64,000 nucleotides of DNA. Origin: Cyanobacteria bacterium SBLK. GTDB taxonomy: Bacteria > Cyanobacteriota > Cyanobacteriia > Cyanobacteriales > Spirulinaceae. Positions 17,048 through 26,466 of the stretch are shown here, in pieces (position 1 is the first letter of the stretch; every line of letters starts with the position of its first letter). Below the pieces are notes generated by a model. That model worked only from the letters and a program-made list of their open reading frames with translations, was not told the DNA's origin and ran no database searches. Made by a program: the position numbers and the translations under genes. The stretch is from the NCBI GenBank assembly GCA_017746715.1, contig JAGHZQ010000056.1, forward strand, positions 38,908 to 102,907, given 5' to 3'.

Positions 17048-18739
17048 TTATTCTTTCATCAGCCATTTCACAATTGGAACGAGAAGAAAATGACTCAAAC
17101 CCAAGGAAAAGGCGATCGCGATTCCCATCGCCACAAAAAATCCCATGGTTAAAAAGAAAGAAGAAAAAGACAAAATCTCTGGAACCCTAGAGAAGGAAAC
17201 ATTCCCATATTTTAGCAGTCCCCAAAAAATTGTACCCGTTCCCAAAATACTCGCGAGTAAATGTAAGAGCGAATAACGAGAAAAACCCAAACCCAATGTT
17301 AACAGTGCGGTACTAATTCCTAAAAATCCCCAAAATTTCACCCGAGGAGAATCGGGAAAACCCAGCCAAAACAACCAAGCGATCGCGTAAGCCAAAAAAC
17401 CCGCGATCCCGGCAAAAAATGGATGGCTGCGCTGTCGGTAACTTTGGGGTTCGGCTAATCCCCAAGCCGTCCCCAATCCCGCGATCGCGACAATTAATAA
17501 GGTGTGTTGGACTTTAAGATCGAAATTGAGGTTGAGTCGAGCGATCGACTCGTTAGTCCAATGGGCAAATTTATCTCCCCAGATCGTATATGCAGCCAGA
17601 CTTTCACCCACTACCATTCCAACAACTGCCCCCATTCCTCCCCAAGTCATTTCTCGCAGAATTTCCAGACTCGCAAAACTGGTGCCTTGATAAGTGAGAA
17701 AAATAATTCGCCTGCATTGCTTAACAGTTATGCCAATTTTCGAGCGGACTCGAGAAAACAACTGTTGGATGGGCTGCAAAATAGGGGGTACGAAACTGAA
17801 ACCCTTGCGAGCGAAAAAACCGCGCCGCGATCGCATGGTTGGCAACCGCGCCAGTTCTCGTTTCACCGCTCGGGCGGTTTGCGGGCGGCGATCGGCATTC
17901 GGATGAATGAGAGTGTCGAGTAAGGCCGCAAAACCCGGATTGACTTTGGTATATTTGCACCATTGCAGGTGTCCTGTCTCCACATCCTCCATTTCTGTCG
18001 GATGTCGTCCCGTGAGGAGATGCACCATCGTGCGCCCCAAGGCGTAAATATCCGCCGTGGGTTTCGCACCTTTTCCAGACATCTGTTCTGGCGGACTGTA
18101 GCCCGAGGAAAATAAGCGAGTAGAACTGGGATTGGGATCGATGGGTTTGGCGCCGCCAAAATCGATTAAAACCAGTTGCGTTTCCCCAAAAGTGCGGCGA
18201 TCGTTCCGCAACATTAAATTAGAGGGTTTGATATCGCGATGGACGATTTTGCGCTTGTGCAAGACCCCAATAATGTTGGCGACCTGCAACAGCCACTGGT
18301 GGGCTAAGGTCTCCGGACAGCCTTGCGGATAGCGTTCTCTGAGAATTTCTTCGAGGTTTTTGCCATTAATTTTCTCCATCACCAAACAATCGATTTCGCG
18401 ATCGCGAGTCTTAATGGAAAATGCGCTCTCCCGTTCCTCGACTTTGGGAATCCCCGGATGACGCAAACTTTTTAAGACCTCTGCTTCTTGCTGGAATAGT
18501 TCGCGGGCTTTTTCGCTGGTGGTGACGAGAACCTTGAGAACCTTTTCCTGACGCGCTTGCAAGTCCCAAACGGTATAAATTGCAGCAAAACCGCCAGCTC
18601 CCAATTTGTGCAGGGGGATATAGCGTTGCTGCAAGCGGAGAGACGTTCCGCAATGCTGGCAAAACTTATTATGTCCCGGTTGCGGATAGGGTGCGGGACA
18701 ATCGGGGTTAATACAATGAGTTGCAGCCGATGGCGACAT
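17048..18739 (-). CDS. Membrane-anchored serine/threonine protein kinase with N-terminal zinc ribbon
   Basis: A 563-residue Hanks-type kinase. The N-terminus is a zinc ribbon (CINPDCPAPYP, then FCQHCGTSL). The kinase domain begins LGAGGFAAIYTV and has a conserved Lys in EKVLKVLV, the catalytic loop VHRDIKPSNLML, the DFG equivalent LIDFGGAKP, and the APE-like SGYSPPEQM. All catalytic residues are present. The C-terminal half carries about five membrane helices (for example GFLAYAIAWLFWLGF and ALLTLGLGFSRYSLL), so the kinase domain is held at the membrane. Zinc-ribbon kinases of this kind are typical of cyanobacteria; substrates are unknown. The PP2C at the left edge is a candidate counterpart by family only. 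Confidence 0.95.
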   Translation of the reverse strand: MSPSAATHCINPDCPAPYPQPGHNKFCQHCGTSLRLQQRYIPLHKLGAGGFAAIYTVWDLQARQEKVLKVLVTTSEKARELFQQEAEVLKSLRHPGIPKVEERESAFSIKTRDREIDCLVMEKINGKNLEEILRERYPQGCPETLAHQWLLQVANIIGVLHKRKIVHRDIKPSNLMLRNDRRTFGETQLVLIDFGGAKPIDPNPSSTRLFSSGYSPPEQMSGKGAKPTADIYALGRTMVHLLTGRHPTEMEDVETGHLQWCKYTKVNPGFAALLDTLIHPNADRRPQTARAVKRELARLPTMRSRRGFFARKGFSFVPPILQPIQQLFSRVRSKIGITVKQCRRIIFLTYQGTSFASLEILREMTWGGMGAVVGMVVGESLAAYTIWGDKFAHWTNESIARLNLNFDLKVQHTLLIVAIAGLGTAWGLAEPQSYRQRSHPFFAGIAGFLAYAIAWLFWLGFPDSPRVKFWGFLGISTALLTLGLGFSRYSLLHLLASILGTGTIFWGLLKYGNVSFSRVPEILSFSSFFLTMGFFVAMGIAIAFSLGLSHFLLVPIVKWLMKE

Positions 18740-18833
18740 GGAAATTAGCGATCGCGATACAGTTCAATTATGGGCGATCGCGGTGAAAAAATTTGCGATC
18801 GCGTCTCTTTTGCTAAAGCGTCACCACCTCTTC

Positions 18834-18932
18834 TCATTTGGAGCGCGTAAACACTTGCCAAGTCACGAACAAAGCAAAAGCAATATAACCCGTTACCGTT
18901 AGCAATTCTAAATTAATTCCGTTTTCTGTCAC
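18834..18932 (-). CDS. Possible 32-residue single-pass membrane peptide
   Basis: A short frame with GTG start reads (V/M)TENGINLELLTVTGYIAF and continues ALFVTWQVFTRSK to a TGA. It has a polar N-terminus, one hydrophobic helix (about 17 residues) and a basic end, the layout of small photosynthetic or NDH subunits. A GGA precedes the start by about 8 bases and an in-frame stop lies just upstream, so the GTG is the only reasonable start. I do not recognise the family. It fills the 400-bp gap between the kinase and tetR genes; the remaining ~200 bp on the tetR side shows nothing else I can name. Confidence 0.45.
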   Translation of the reverse strand: MTENGINLELLTVTGYIAFALFVTWQVFTRSK

Positions 18933-19138
18933 GGTTTTGTTCCGATAGTAAACCCGAAAATCTTAACATCTTGAGAGGGAATTGAGAACGGAGCGATCGC
19001 CTCATCAAAGCGATCGTATTTTCGATCTGCCAGTCGGCGATCGACGATCTCAAATTTACGAACGAGCAAGACTGAGCAAGCAGTATAAAACTGCTCTCGT
19101 TTTTTGCTGAGACAATTGTATCTATTTTAACCTAAAAA

Positions 19139-19744
19139 CTAGGGGGCAAGCGATCGCCGAAGCGTGCGTTCTAATTCTTGTTTTTGTTTGGCAAAAAAGA
19201 CTTTATCCGGCTTAAACAAGCAATAATGTAAAATTATTCCGTCAATGGCACTGACCAGCGTTCGAGCAAAAGCTCTCGCCTCAATTTCTGAGGAAATTTC
19301 TCGCGATCGCTGTCCTTTTTCAATTAACTTGGTATATGCCGCACTCAACCGTTCAAACCATTGTCCCATTTTCTCCCTCAGTCCCAAACTTTCGTACAGT
19401 TGCCGAGAACTCCACAATTCAAAATAAACGAGAATCAATTCCGAACAATCGTCTAAATCTTCAAACGCACTGGCAACGCTACTGATGATCTCTTCAAAAG
19501 CAGAGCGATCGCTTTGAGCGCGAGTATAGAGCAATTGTTCGTAATCGAGAAAAAGTTCCTCAAAAACCCCTAAAATAATTTCATCTTTGCTGTTGAAATA
19601 TTCGTAAACCGTTCCTTTACCAATGCCTGCTTCTTTGGCAATATCAATAATTCGCGTTCCTTGATAGCCTTTGCATTTAAACACTTGCACCGATGCTTCT
19701 ACAATATCCTGTCGTTTTTTTTCTTTATTTACAATTTTAGGCAT
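19139..19744 (-). CDS. TetR/AcrR-family transcriptional regulator
   Basis: A 201-residue repressor-type regulator. The N-terminal helix-turn-helix (KRQDIVEASVQVFKCKGYQG, IIDIAKEAGIGKGTVYEYF) is a canonical TetR DNA-binding domain; the rest is the helical ligand and dimerisation domain with a TetR_C-like profile. It lies 155 bp downstream, same strand, of the AAA/antiporter gene, with a dispersed inverted repeat between them. It may regulate that gene or a distant efflux system; the sequence alone does not decide. Confidence 0.92.
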   Translation of the reverse strand: MPKIVNKEKKRQDIVEASVQVFKCKGYQGTRIIDIAKEAGIGKGTVYEYFNSKDEIILGVFEELFLDYEQLLYTRAQSDRSAFEEIISSVASAFEDLDDCSELILVYFELWSSRQLYESLGLREKMGQWFERLSAAYTKLIEKGQRSREISSEIEARAFARTLVSAIDGIILHYCLFKPDKVFFAKQKQELERTLRRSLAP

Positions 19745-19808
19745 AGATGGAAATGAGAAACTCTAACTCCTACTATGATACTTTAAACCGACCCACGGGT
19801 CAAATAAG

Positions 19809-19893
19809 TTCAAAATTCAAAATTATCAATTCAAAATAATGATTTAATTAAGTTAGGGCTAAAATTTTTGAACCTTGAACTTTGAATTTTGAA
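19809..19893. repeat. Dispersed AT-rich inverted repeat, second copy
   Basis: TTCAAAATTCAAA (19809-19821) is complemented exactly by 19881-19893, with a ~59-base interior that contains a further imperfect TTCAAAAT repeat. It shares its core with 9848-9906. It is located between tetR and the antiporter fusion gene. Confidence 0.6.
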
Positions 19894-19899
19894 TTGAAA

Positions 19900-22800
19900 T
19901 CACCCATTCCAAATTAAACGCAACCAAAATGGCATTAAAAAAGTCGTCAGAATAACCATTAAAACAATTGCCGTTTCTAAAGATTCTGGTAATACGCCAA
20001 CTGCCGAACCCACCCCAACAAAAACCAATCCGACTTCCCCTCGAGGCATCATGCTAATACCGATCGCCAAACGATTGAGTTGGGATTCTTGCCAAACAGT
20101 AAAACCGGCAATAATTTTACCGAGAACCGCAACAACAATTAAAAATACTGCCATGAGCAAGCGGCGATCGGTATCGGGATAATTGGGCAATAAAACCAAA
20201 AAATTCGCTTTTGCACCAATAGTGACGAAAAAAACAGGAATGAGTAGATCGGCAATCGGGGCAATTTGTTTTTGTAATGTTTGTCCTTGACTGGTTTCTT
20301 TAAATACCAATCCTGCCGTAAATGCGCCGAGAATGGGTTCTAATTCTAAGACTTGGGCGATATAAGCCAAAATGAGCGCAAAGGTTAACGTGGGAATAAC
20401 CAATTGACCGCGAGTACTGAGGCGATCGGCAAGAGTAACTAATAGATCGTTAAATAAACGACCGAGTAAAATTGCCCCCACTAAAAATGTTAATGCCTCG
20501 ATAATCAGATAGATTAAATGTCCGATTTCGAGATAGCCAGTTTTTGCCAAACTGGTAATCACTGCTAAGAGAATAATGGCTAAAATATCGTCTAATACTG
20601 CCGCGCCTAAAATAATTTGTCCCTCTGGAGAGTTGAGGGCGTTTTCGCTGCGATCGCGAGAATTGGTTGGCATGGTATCGCGCAGTTTTAATTCCGATAG
20701 AACCCGAGACGTAATGCCAATACTCGTTGCAGTCAGAGCAGCACCAGCAAATAAAGCGGGAATGACTGGAACTTGAAATAAATAAATTAATCCTAATGCT
20801 CCTGCTGTAAAGGGTAAAATTACGCCTACAAAAGCGACGGTTAGCGATTTGAAACCGACTTTAATCAGGTCATTTAAATTGGATTGCAAACCAATTTCAA
20901 AGAGCAGAATAATTGCGCCAAAGTTTGCTAGAATAGAAATAACCTGACTCTGTCCTTGGAAAACGGTTTCGGCAATACTCGAACTCATGGGAGTTGTTGC
21001 TGCTAAAAACGTCATAATTTCTGAAAAAGAATGATCGACTCCAATCTCTGGAAAAACCAGCAAATGAAGTCCGCTCCCTCCAATGAGAACACCTCCTATT
21101 AATTCCCCCAATACAGAAGGAAAACCCAACCATTTTGAGAATTCTCCGCCGATTTTAGCAATCAAATAAATAACGATTAAACTGAGTAAAATTCCTGCCA
21201 AGATTAAAGGGTTGCCTCGTTGGGGGATGGTGGCTAGGGGAATCGAGCGAGCGGGAATATCGGCGAGGGTAGACCATGTTAAGATTAAAGTCGCGCCCAA
21301 AGCCAGAAAAATTGCTGAAATGAGTCCCCAAGTTGCTGCTTTTAAGGCTTTGGTGCGTTTTTCTCGCATCAATCCAGTTTCGAGGCGATCGAGTTGTCGA
21401 TCGATCCATTTTTGGTTAAAGGTTTCTTGATAAAGGGAATTGGCAATTGTAAAGCGATCTCCCTCTCTCAACACCAACCCCAATTCAATTAAGGGGGTTA
21501 CTTCCTCGGGTTCTACAACCATCGAATGCTCTAAAATCTGCCGATATAATTGCAAGTTTTGGATCGCGCTTTCGGAATCGGATAGCCAGCGATCGCGCAA
21601 CGTTCTTAAAGGTTGACCCATCTCTGCATTGTCATTTTCCCACGTCTCGAGAAATTGCGATCGCACAATTTCGTTAATTTGTCCGACAACATCGCCCCGT
21701 GCTAATAAATTGGGGTGAAGTAGGACGAATTTGCAGAGATTTTGCGTTAAATTAGGCTGTCCGTTCGTCCACGATAAAATTGCTTTGAGAACGATGAGCG
21801 GATTATCAATTTTCCCCACCAAACTGCGAGCAATTGCGATAGATTCTTGTTTCGAGACTTCGAGGGCATTTTGCACCTCTTGACGCTCTAAAATTTGACT
21901 TGCCGTTAAAAATTGGTAATCGCGATCGCTCAAACTGCGATCGCCGGCCCAAGCCAGAGCGTCTTGCAATTTTTTTCCTCGTAGAAGATGAGAATTTTCT
22001 TGACAATGAGAATTTAACCAGGCTTCTAATTGTTCTGCATAAGGACAGAGTTGTGCTAAAGTTTCCGCAACCCAATCCAGATTAAAAATAGCTGCATAAA
22101 TCAGGTTATAAACTTGTAACTTTCCCTCTCGTTCTACAATTAAACCCGATAAGCGCAAATCCAATTTCTCTGTAGCGCGATCGCTCTTAATTTCTTCTCC
22201 TTGTAAAATTTGCCAATAGAGAGAAATTAAGGTGCGGCTGTGCTTGGGATTGCCGAGCAAACGGCGGCGAATTGTATTAAAGTGTTCTTGTTCGTCGCGA
22301 GTATCCCAACGCTCGATCAGATGAATTTGAATGGTGCGATCGATCCATTCTAATTGCTGTTCTTCGCTAAATTCCCAACAAGAGCTTCCCGCATGAGTTT
22401 GCAGTAATTTGCATAATTTTTGCGTTAGAAAAGGCTGTCCGCCCGTCCAATTTAGAATCGTTTTAAGGGCAAGATGAGGGTAGCGAACAAGACCGACTAA
22501 ACCGCCACTTAAAGATTTTACTTCCTCCCAAGTAAATCCTCGCAATTCAATACTATAACCGATATTAAAAGGCGTTCGATATCGATCTTGAATGAGATCG
22601 GTTGGTTTGGCAACGCCGAGCAAGCAAAATGTTAAACGATTGTATTCGTGATTATCTGCTCTTTTATTGTAACAGGCACGAATAAAGGCAAAGAAATCAT
22701 CTTTAAAATCTAACCCTAAAACATTATCGATCTCATCAATAAAAATAACAATTTTCCCATGAGTTTGTGGCAGTAAAATTGTTTCGATAAATTTATCCAA

Positions 22801-23166
22801 GCGCTGTATGGGAGGAATAATATCTCGTGCGTGCCACCACTCTCCCCCATCAATTTCTAATTCGAACCACCCGATCAGACAGCTTAAAATTCCTCCATAC
22901 CATTCTTCTGAAGTGACTTGTTGCGTGCCAATTAATGTCAGGTCGATATCCGCACAAAAGATACTTTCTTCTTGCAAGCGTTGCATGGTGCGGACGCGCA
23001 GACTGGATTTTCCCATCTGCCTAGAGTTTAAAATATAACAAAATTCTCCCGCTTTGAGTCGGTTGTAAAGTTGACTATCGGCTTGACGCAAAATATAAGT
23101 CGGTGCATTTCCGGGTAGAGTTCCCCCGACTTGATATTCATAGTCAGAATTCGCGATTGCATTCAT
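19900..23166 (-). CDS. AAA-like ATPase fused to a CPA2-type cation:proton antiporter
   Basis: A 1088-residue fusion. Residues 1-~250 are the cyanobacterial AAA-like domain: GGTLPGNAPTYILRQAD start, Walker A ILNSRQMGKSSLRVR, Walker B KIVIFIDEIDN, sensor region FCLLGVAKPTDL. Residues ~245-380 and ~455-600 are two copies of a winged-helix-like segment (TILNWTGGQPFLTQKLCKLL versus AILSWTNGQPNLTQNLCKFV), an internal duplication. Two helices near 620-690 lead into a full monovalent cation/proton antiporter of 10-12 helices (LGELIGGVLIGGSG, ALTATSIGITSRVL, ILGAAVLDDILAIILL with the CPA2 Asp-Asp, LEPILGAFTAGLVFK). Transport of Na+ or K+ against H+ is expected. In cyanobacteria this AAA domain is usually fused to WD40, TPR or CHASE2 modules; the antiporter partner suggests ATP-dependent gating, which is inference. 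There is no stop or frameshift between the parts. Confidence 0.93.
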   Translation of the reverse strand: MNAIANSDYEYQVGGTLPGNAPTYILRQADSQLYNRLKAGEFCYILNSRQMGKSSLRVRTMQRLQEESIFCADIDLTLIGTQQVTSEEWYGGILSCLIGWFELEIDGGEWWHARDIIPPIQRLDKFIETILLPQTHGKIVIFIDEIDNVLGLDFKDDFFAFIRACYNKRADNHEYNRLTFCLLGVAKPTDLIQDRYRTPFNIGYSIELRGFTWEEVKSLSGGLVGLVRYPHLALKTILNWTGGQPFLTQKLCKLLQTHAGSSCWEFSEEQQLEWIDRTIQIHLIERWDTRDEQEHFNTIRRRLLGNPKHSRTLISLYWQILQGEEIKSDRATEKLDLRLSGLIVEREGKLQVYNLIYAAIFNLDWVAETLAQLCPYAEQLEAWLNSHCQENSHLLRGKKLQDALAWAGDRSLSDRDYQFLTASQILERQEVQNALEVSKQESIAIARSLVGKIDNPLIVLKAILSWTNGQPNLTQNLCKFVLLHPNLLARGDVVGQINEIVRSQFLETWENDNAEMGQPLRTLRDRWLSDSESAIQNLQLYRQILEHSMVVEPEEVTPLIELGLVLREGDRFTIANSLYQETFNQKWIDRQLDRLETGLMREKRTKALKAATWGLISAIFLALGATLILTWSTLADIPARSIPLATIPQRGNPLILAGILLSLIVIYLIAKIGGEFSKWLGFPSVLGELIGGVLIGGSGLHLLVFPEIGVDHSFSEIMTFLAATTPMSSSIAETVFQGQSQVISILANFGAIILLFEIGLQSNLNDLIKVGFKSLTVAFVGVILPFTAGALGLIYLFQVPVIPALFAGAALTATSIGITSRVLSELKLRDTMPTNSRDRSENALNSPEGQIILGAAVLDDILAIILLAVITSLAKTGYLEIGHLIYLIIEALTFLVGAILLGRLFNDLLVTLADRLSTRGQLVIPTLTFALILAYIAQVLELEPILGAFTAGLVFKETSQGQTLQKQIAPIADLLIPVFFVTIGAKANFLVLLPNYPDTDRRLLMAVFLIVVAVLGKIIAGFTVWQESQLNRLAIGISMMPRGEVGLVFVGVGSAVGVLPESLETAIVLMVILTTFLMPFWLRLIWNG

Positions 23167-23564
23167 TGATAATTGATAATGGGTAATTATTGGGATTTTA
23201 GGTTAAGATAGCTAATGTAAATATTATTTTCCGTGTCGATACAGTCGGTTTTGAGTTAGTTTTCAACTTCTCTCGAGCGCTTTTTGGATGTTGGCGAAAT
23301 CGAGATAACTTTTGCCTTCGCAAATCCACGATCGTTGAGGCGCGCATCCCAAAATTTTGAGTTCGGCACTTTGAGAGCGGTGCGACCAAGATTGTTCTCT
23401 TTCATCAAGATTCTTAATTTTTAGCGGTTAAATTATTATAGCGTTTTCTCATAGGATAAAAACCAGATATCGCTATCGAATTTATCCGACTCGATAATCA
23501 AAGCGATCGCGAGTTTTAAAAATGAAGGAATAACATTTTCGTTTCATATCTGACCGATCGAGAA
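23167..23564. other. 398-bp gap with a possible short gene remnant
   Basis: The only coding-like signal is on the minus strand, 23263-23427: about 54 codons without a stop and without an ATG, ending KSYLDFANIQKALERS. It could be a small gene with a non-ATG start or the end of a decayed gene. The rest is AT-rich spacer with HIP1 sites and presumably holds the promoter of the AAA/antiporter gene, which I cannot place. Confidence 0.35.
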
Positions 23565-25187
23565 TTAGTCCTCAGCCGATCGGTCCTTGGCTGGTCGATC
23601 CTTGGCTTGCTCTGACGAAGAATTCGCATCTAAAAACTTTAAAATCCCTTGTTCGAGTTGGGGAGAAAGTTGAATGGGAAGATGGGGCGATCGCAAATTC
23701 AAATCCCGTTGTGGGAAAGGAATTTCAATCCCTTCTTCTGTTAATAACTCCTCAATGCGAAAATACAGATCGCTTTTGAGAACAACCTGACGACTGGGAT
23801 TCGCACTCCAAACCAACAATTCAAAATCCAAAGAATTATCGCCAAACCCTATAAAAATTACGCTGGAAGCAGGAGATTCAAGTACCTCTGAATGCTCGTT
23901 TGCTGCTTGTAATAAAAGTTCTTTGACTCGATTGAGATTGCTTCCATAAGCAACGCCAAAGGGAATATGCAGGCGAGAAATCGGATTGGCATGCGTCCAA
24001 TTAATCACCTCATCTTCCAAGAGGCGAGAGTTAGGAATAATAATGGAAATTTTATCCAAAGTTTGTAAAATAATACTGCGAGCGCCTACCTCTTCAACCG
24101 TTCCCATTTGCGTTTCTATTTCGATAAAATCTCCCACTTGAATCGAACCCTCAAATAATAAAACTAAACCGCTTGCGAAGTTCTTGGCAATATCTTGAAA
24201 ACCCAAGCCAACCCCAACACCGATCGCGCTCCCAAAGAGTGCCAGAGAACTCAAATTAATGCCCCAAATTTGTAAAACGATAATAGTTCCCACAAGGAGC
24301 AAACTATAGCGTAAAAGCACGGAAATGACTTCTTGTACGCTGCGTTCGATGCGGGTGAGTTGCAGTAGTCGGGTTCGCACTAATCTCATGGCAATGCCGA
24401 CGGCAATAAATGTTCCCCAAAGCATCAATAACAACAGCGCTAGATCGATAATGGAATAGGAGCGATCGCCTAAAGTCACAAATGCAGAAGTAAAACTGGT
24501 TCGCAAAATTTCGCGAATTTCATAACTCCATTGTCGGGAAAGAGGAAATAAATCGGCAATGGAAAAAATAACGCTTCCCCACAACCAAACTCGGATCGAA
24601 AACAGGGTTAATTTAAAAAATAAAGTCGAATTGGAAGGCCCGTCCCGATCGCCTCGCCTGGTGGCAATTTTATTGCGAAAATAGTCCCACAATCGTCCGA
24701 TCGCCCAATGCAAAGCGATCGCCACCAAGACAATTGCCACCCCCAAAATAATGAGATTTCGCAAATATTCTGGCGTTTTTTCTCGCCGGTCTTCCTGTAA
24801 AATTTGCTGGAGCCGTCGCGCCCAAAATTGTGCTTGTTCTCGAGGCGTTCTCCCTTCCCGCAAATCTCGCTCCGTAACCGTTAAAAGATAGCGATCGCCC
24901 ACTCGAATGACGACGGATTCCTGCCGACTTTCAATCACAACTTCCGCAGAGTCTTGGGAATCGGCAGCTTCTTTTAAACGATCGCCAATCGATTGAGCGC
25001 GATCGCTTGCAGTAAACTCCTCAAACGGGCCGACTTCAAAGACCACGCGACCGTTGAAAACGACAGGAACTTTTGTGGTACTATTGGCCAAAACCGGCAA
25101 AAAGGAGAGGCAAAAGACTAGGGCCATTGCCACTCCCATTCGTTTTAAGAAAATTGAGATCGCCTTACTTTTTAACAGTCCAAACAT
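23565..25187 (-). CDS. MscS-family mechanosensitive channel with N-terminal periplasmic domain
   Basis: A 540-residue protein. The N-terminus is a signal-anchor (MALVFCLSFLPVLA), then a ~100-residue extracytoplasmic domain, then helices (LIILGVAIVLVAIALHWAI and three or four more) and the MscS pore and beta domain: LSSLALFGSAIGVGVGLGFQ, IQVGDFIEIETQMGTVEEVG, IIIPNSRLLEDEVINW. The extra periplasmic domain resembles that of larger MscS/YnaI-type channels in cyanobacteria. It is expected to release solutes under membrane tension. The start is 3 bp after the uppS stop, so the two form an operon, linking a channel with the cell-wall lipid carrier gene. Confidence 0.93.
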   Translation of the reverse strand: MFGLLKSKAISIFLKRMGVAMALVFCLSFLPVLANSTTKVPVVFNGRVVFEVGPFEEFTASDRAQSIGDRLKEAADSQDSAEVVIESRQESVVIRVGDRYLLTVTERDLREGRTPREQAQFWARRLQQILQEDRREKTPEYLRNLIILGVAIVLVAIALHWAIGRLWDYFRNKIATRRGDRDGPSNSTLFFKLTLFSIRVWLWGSVIFSIADLFPLSRQWSYEIREILRTSFTSAFVTLGDRSYSIIDLALLLLMLWGTFIAVGIAMRLVRTRLLQLTRIERSVQEVISVLLRYSLLLVGTIIVLQIWGINLSSLALFGSAIGVGVGLGFQDIAKNFASGLVLLFEGSIQVGDFIEIETQMGTVEEVGARSIILQTLDKISIIIPNSRLLEDEVINWTHANPISRLHIPFGVAYGSNLNRVKELLLQAANEHSEVLESPASSVIFIGFGDNSLDFELLVWSANPSRQVVLKSDLYFRIEELLTEEGIEIPFPQRDLNLRSPHLPIQLSPQLEQGILKFLDANSSSEQAKDRPAKDRSAED

Positions 25188-25190
25188 GAC

Positions 25191-25955
25191 TTAGATCTTT
25201 TTGCCAACTTTACCAAAACGTCGTTCTCGTTGCTGATAATTAATGAGGGCTTGATGAAATGCTTCGCGATCGAAATCCGGCCAGGGGGTCTCGGTCACGT
25301 AAATTTCCGAATAGGCCATTTGCCAGAGGAGAAAATTACTAATTCGCATTTCCCCACTGGTGCGAATCAATAGATCTGGATGAGACACATCGTGAGTATA
25401 AAGGTGTTCTTCGAACATGGTTTCATCGATCGCCTCGGGTTCGACTTCCCCGGTTTTGATTTTCTCGGCGATCGCCCGACAGGCTTGGAGGATTTCCTGC
25501 CGGCCTCCATAATTGGTAGCAACGTTAAATTCTACATCCCGATTATTCTTTGTATCTTCCATCGAACGGGCAATTTCTTCTTGTAGGGAGGGCGGGAGGG
25601 CTGCTAAATTCCCCACAAAACGAATGCGGACGTTTTCCGCCATCATTTCTGCCAATTCTCGCCGCAAAACCTTCTCGAAGAGGGTCATGAGGAAGTCCAC
25701 CTCTTCCACGGGACGACCCCAGTTTTCTGTCGAAAAAGCATAAACCGTCAAAGCGGGAATGCCCCAATCTTTGCAACAGCGCAATAAATCCTTCAAGGCA
25801 TAAACACCTCGCTGGTGTCCCATAATGCGGGGCATCCCTTGGCGCTTGGCCCAGCGACCGTTACCATCCATAATTGCAGCGACATGCTTGGGCAAGCGAT
25901 CGCGATCGAGATCGGGAGGCAATACTTCTAAGGATGTTTTCTGTTTGACAATCAT
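25191..25955 (-). CDS. uppS: Isoprenyl transferase (undecaprenyl diphosphate synthase family)
   Basis: A 254-residue cis-prenyltransferase. The catalytic Asp is D30 in IMDGNGRWAKRQGMPRI; further conserved segments are HQRGVYALKDLLRCC, LTVYAFSTENWGRP, and near the C-terminus DLLIRTSGEMRISNFLLWQM with the C-terminal region SEIYVTETPWPDF. It condenses isopentenyl diphosphate onto farnesyl (or geranylgeranyl) diphosphate to make the C55 lipid carrier for peptidoglycan and surface polysaccharide, relevant to the glycan genes at 30-49 kb. Normal length and a good start. Confidence 0.96.
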   Translation of the reverse strand: MIVKQKTSLEVLPPDLDRDRLPKHVAAIMDGNGRWAKRQGMPRIMGHQRGVYALKDLLRCCKDWGIPALTVYAFSTENWGRPVEEVDFLMTLFEKVLRRELAEMMAENVRIRFVGNLAALPPSLQEEIARSMEDTKNNRDVEFNVATNYGGRQEILQACRAIAEKIKTGEVEPEAIDETMFEEHLYTHDVSHPDLLIRTSGEMRISNFLLWQMAYSEIYVTETPWPDFDREAFHQALINYQQRERRFGKVGKKI

Positions 25956-26097
25956 TGAATTTTCCCGGTGAGGATCCAGCCATAGACTACTTTTATCGAA
26001 TGAACCCCAGTAGAAGAGGCCATTTTTCGGGGGTTTGTTTGTTTTTGCAACAAATCTTCACAATTATACAGAAAGATTTTAGTTTATCGGATATATG

Positions 26098-26154
26098 GCC
26101 AAAGCCGCGCAAAAAATGGCGGAAGGACTCGATCGAAAGCGGCGCGATCGCGAC
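26098..26154 (+). pseudogene. Fragment resembling the middle of ylqF
   Basis: The translation AKAAQKMAEGLDRKRRDRD matches residues AKAAQKMGEGVNQRRRDRG of the intact ylqF gene (DNA near 29275-29331), at about 80-85% nucleotide identity over ~57 bp by eye. No GTPase motifs or start of a working gene surround it, so it is a remnant of a partial ylqF copy. The similarity is visible directly; the history is inference. Confidence 0.6.
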
Positions 26155-26436
26155 ACTTTTACCCCCAACATCCCGAGAAGCGATCGCGGCAATAAAACGG
26201 TACGTTACATTTCATTAACGTATTCTCCTGAATTTTTGAGTTTATTCCCTACCCTCGGTCAATTCTATCCGAAGGTACGTAAAGATTTGTACTTTCTGGG
26301 TTTCATCTCTCAATCCGGTCGCTCGAGTAACGCGATCGCATTACAAAAATTCAAAAATTTTCAAGTGAATTTAATAAATGTTCTTAGATAAAGTCAACAA
26401 AAAGTCACAAATTATTCAGAAAAGAGTTTCTCTAGT

Positions 26437-26466
26437 TTGACAAGTCGTCGTAAGGTCTGCTAGGGT
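26437..26466 (+). promoter_or_regulatory. Candidate sigma-70-type promoter for the multicopper oxidase
   Basis: TTGACA (26437-26442), an 18-base spacer, and TAGGGT (26461-26466). The -35 box is consensus, the -10 box weak. It would give a 5' leader of about 200 bases before the ATG at 26674. Confidence 0.35.

Noticed and set aside
23198..23389. 63-residue minus-strand frame starting MVAPLSKC
   Set aside because: Its composition is not protein-like and it overlaps the more plausible 23263-23427 frame in another phase.
25955..26391. Plus-strand frames in the gap before the oxidase
   Set aside because: They have no family similarity apart from the 57-bp ylqF-like piece, no ribosome binding site, and AT-rich ends; treated as spacer plus remnant.
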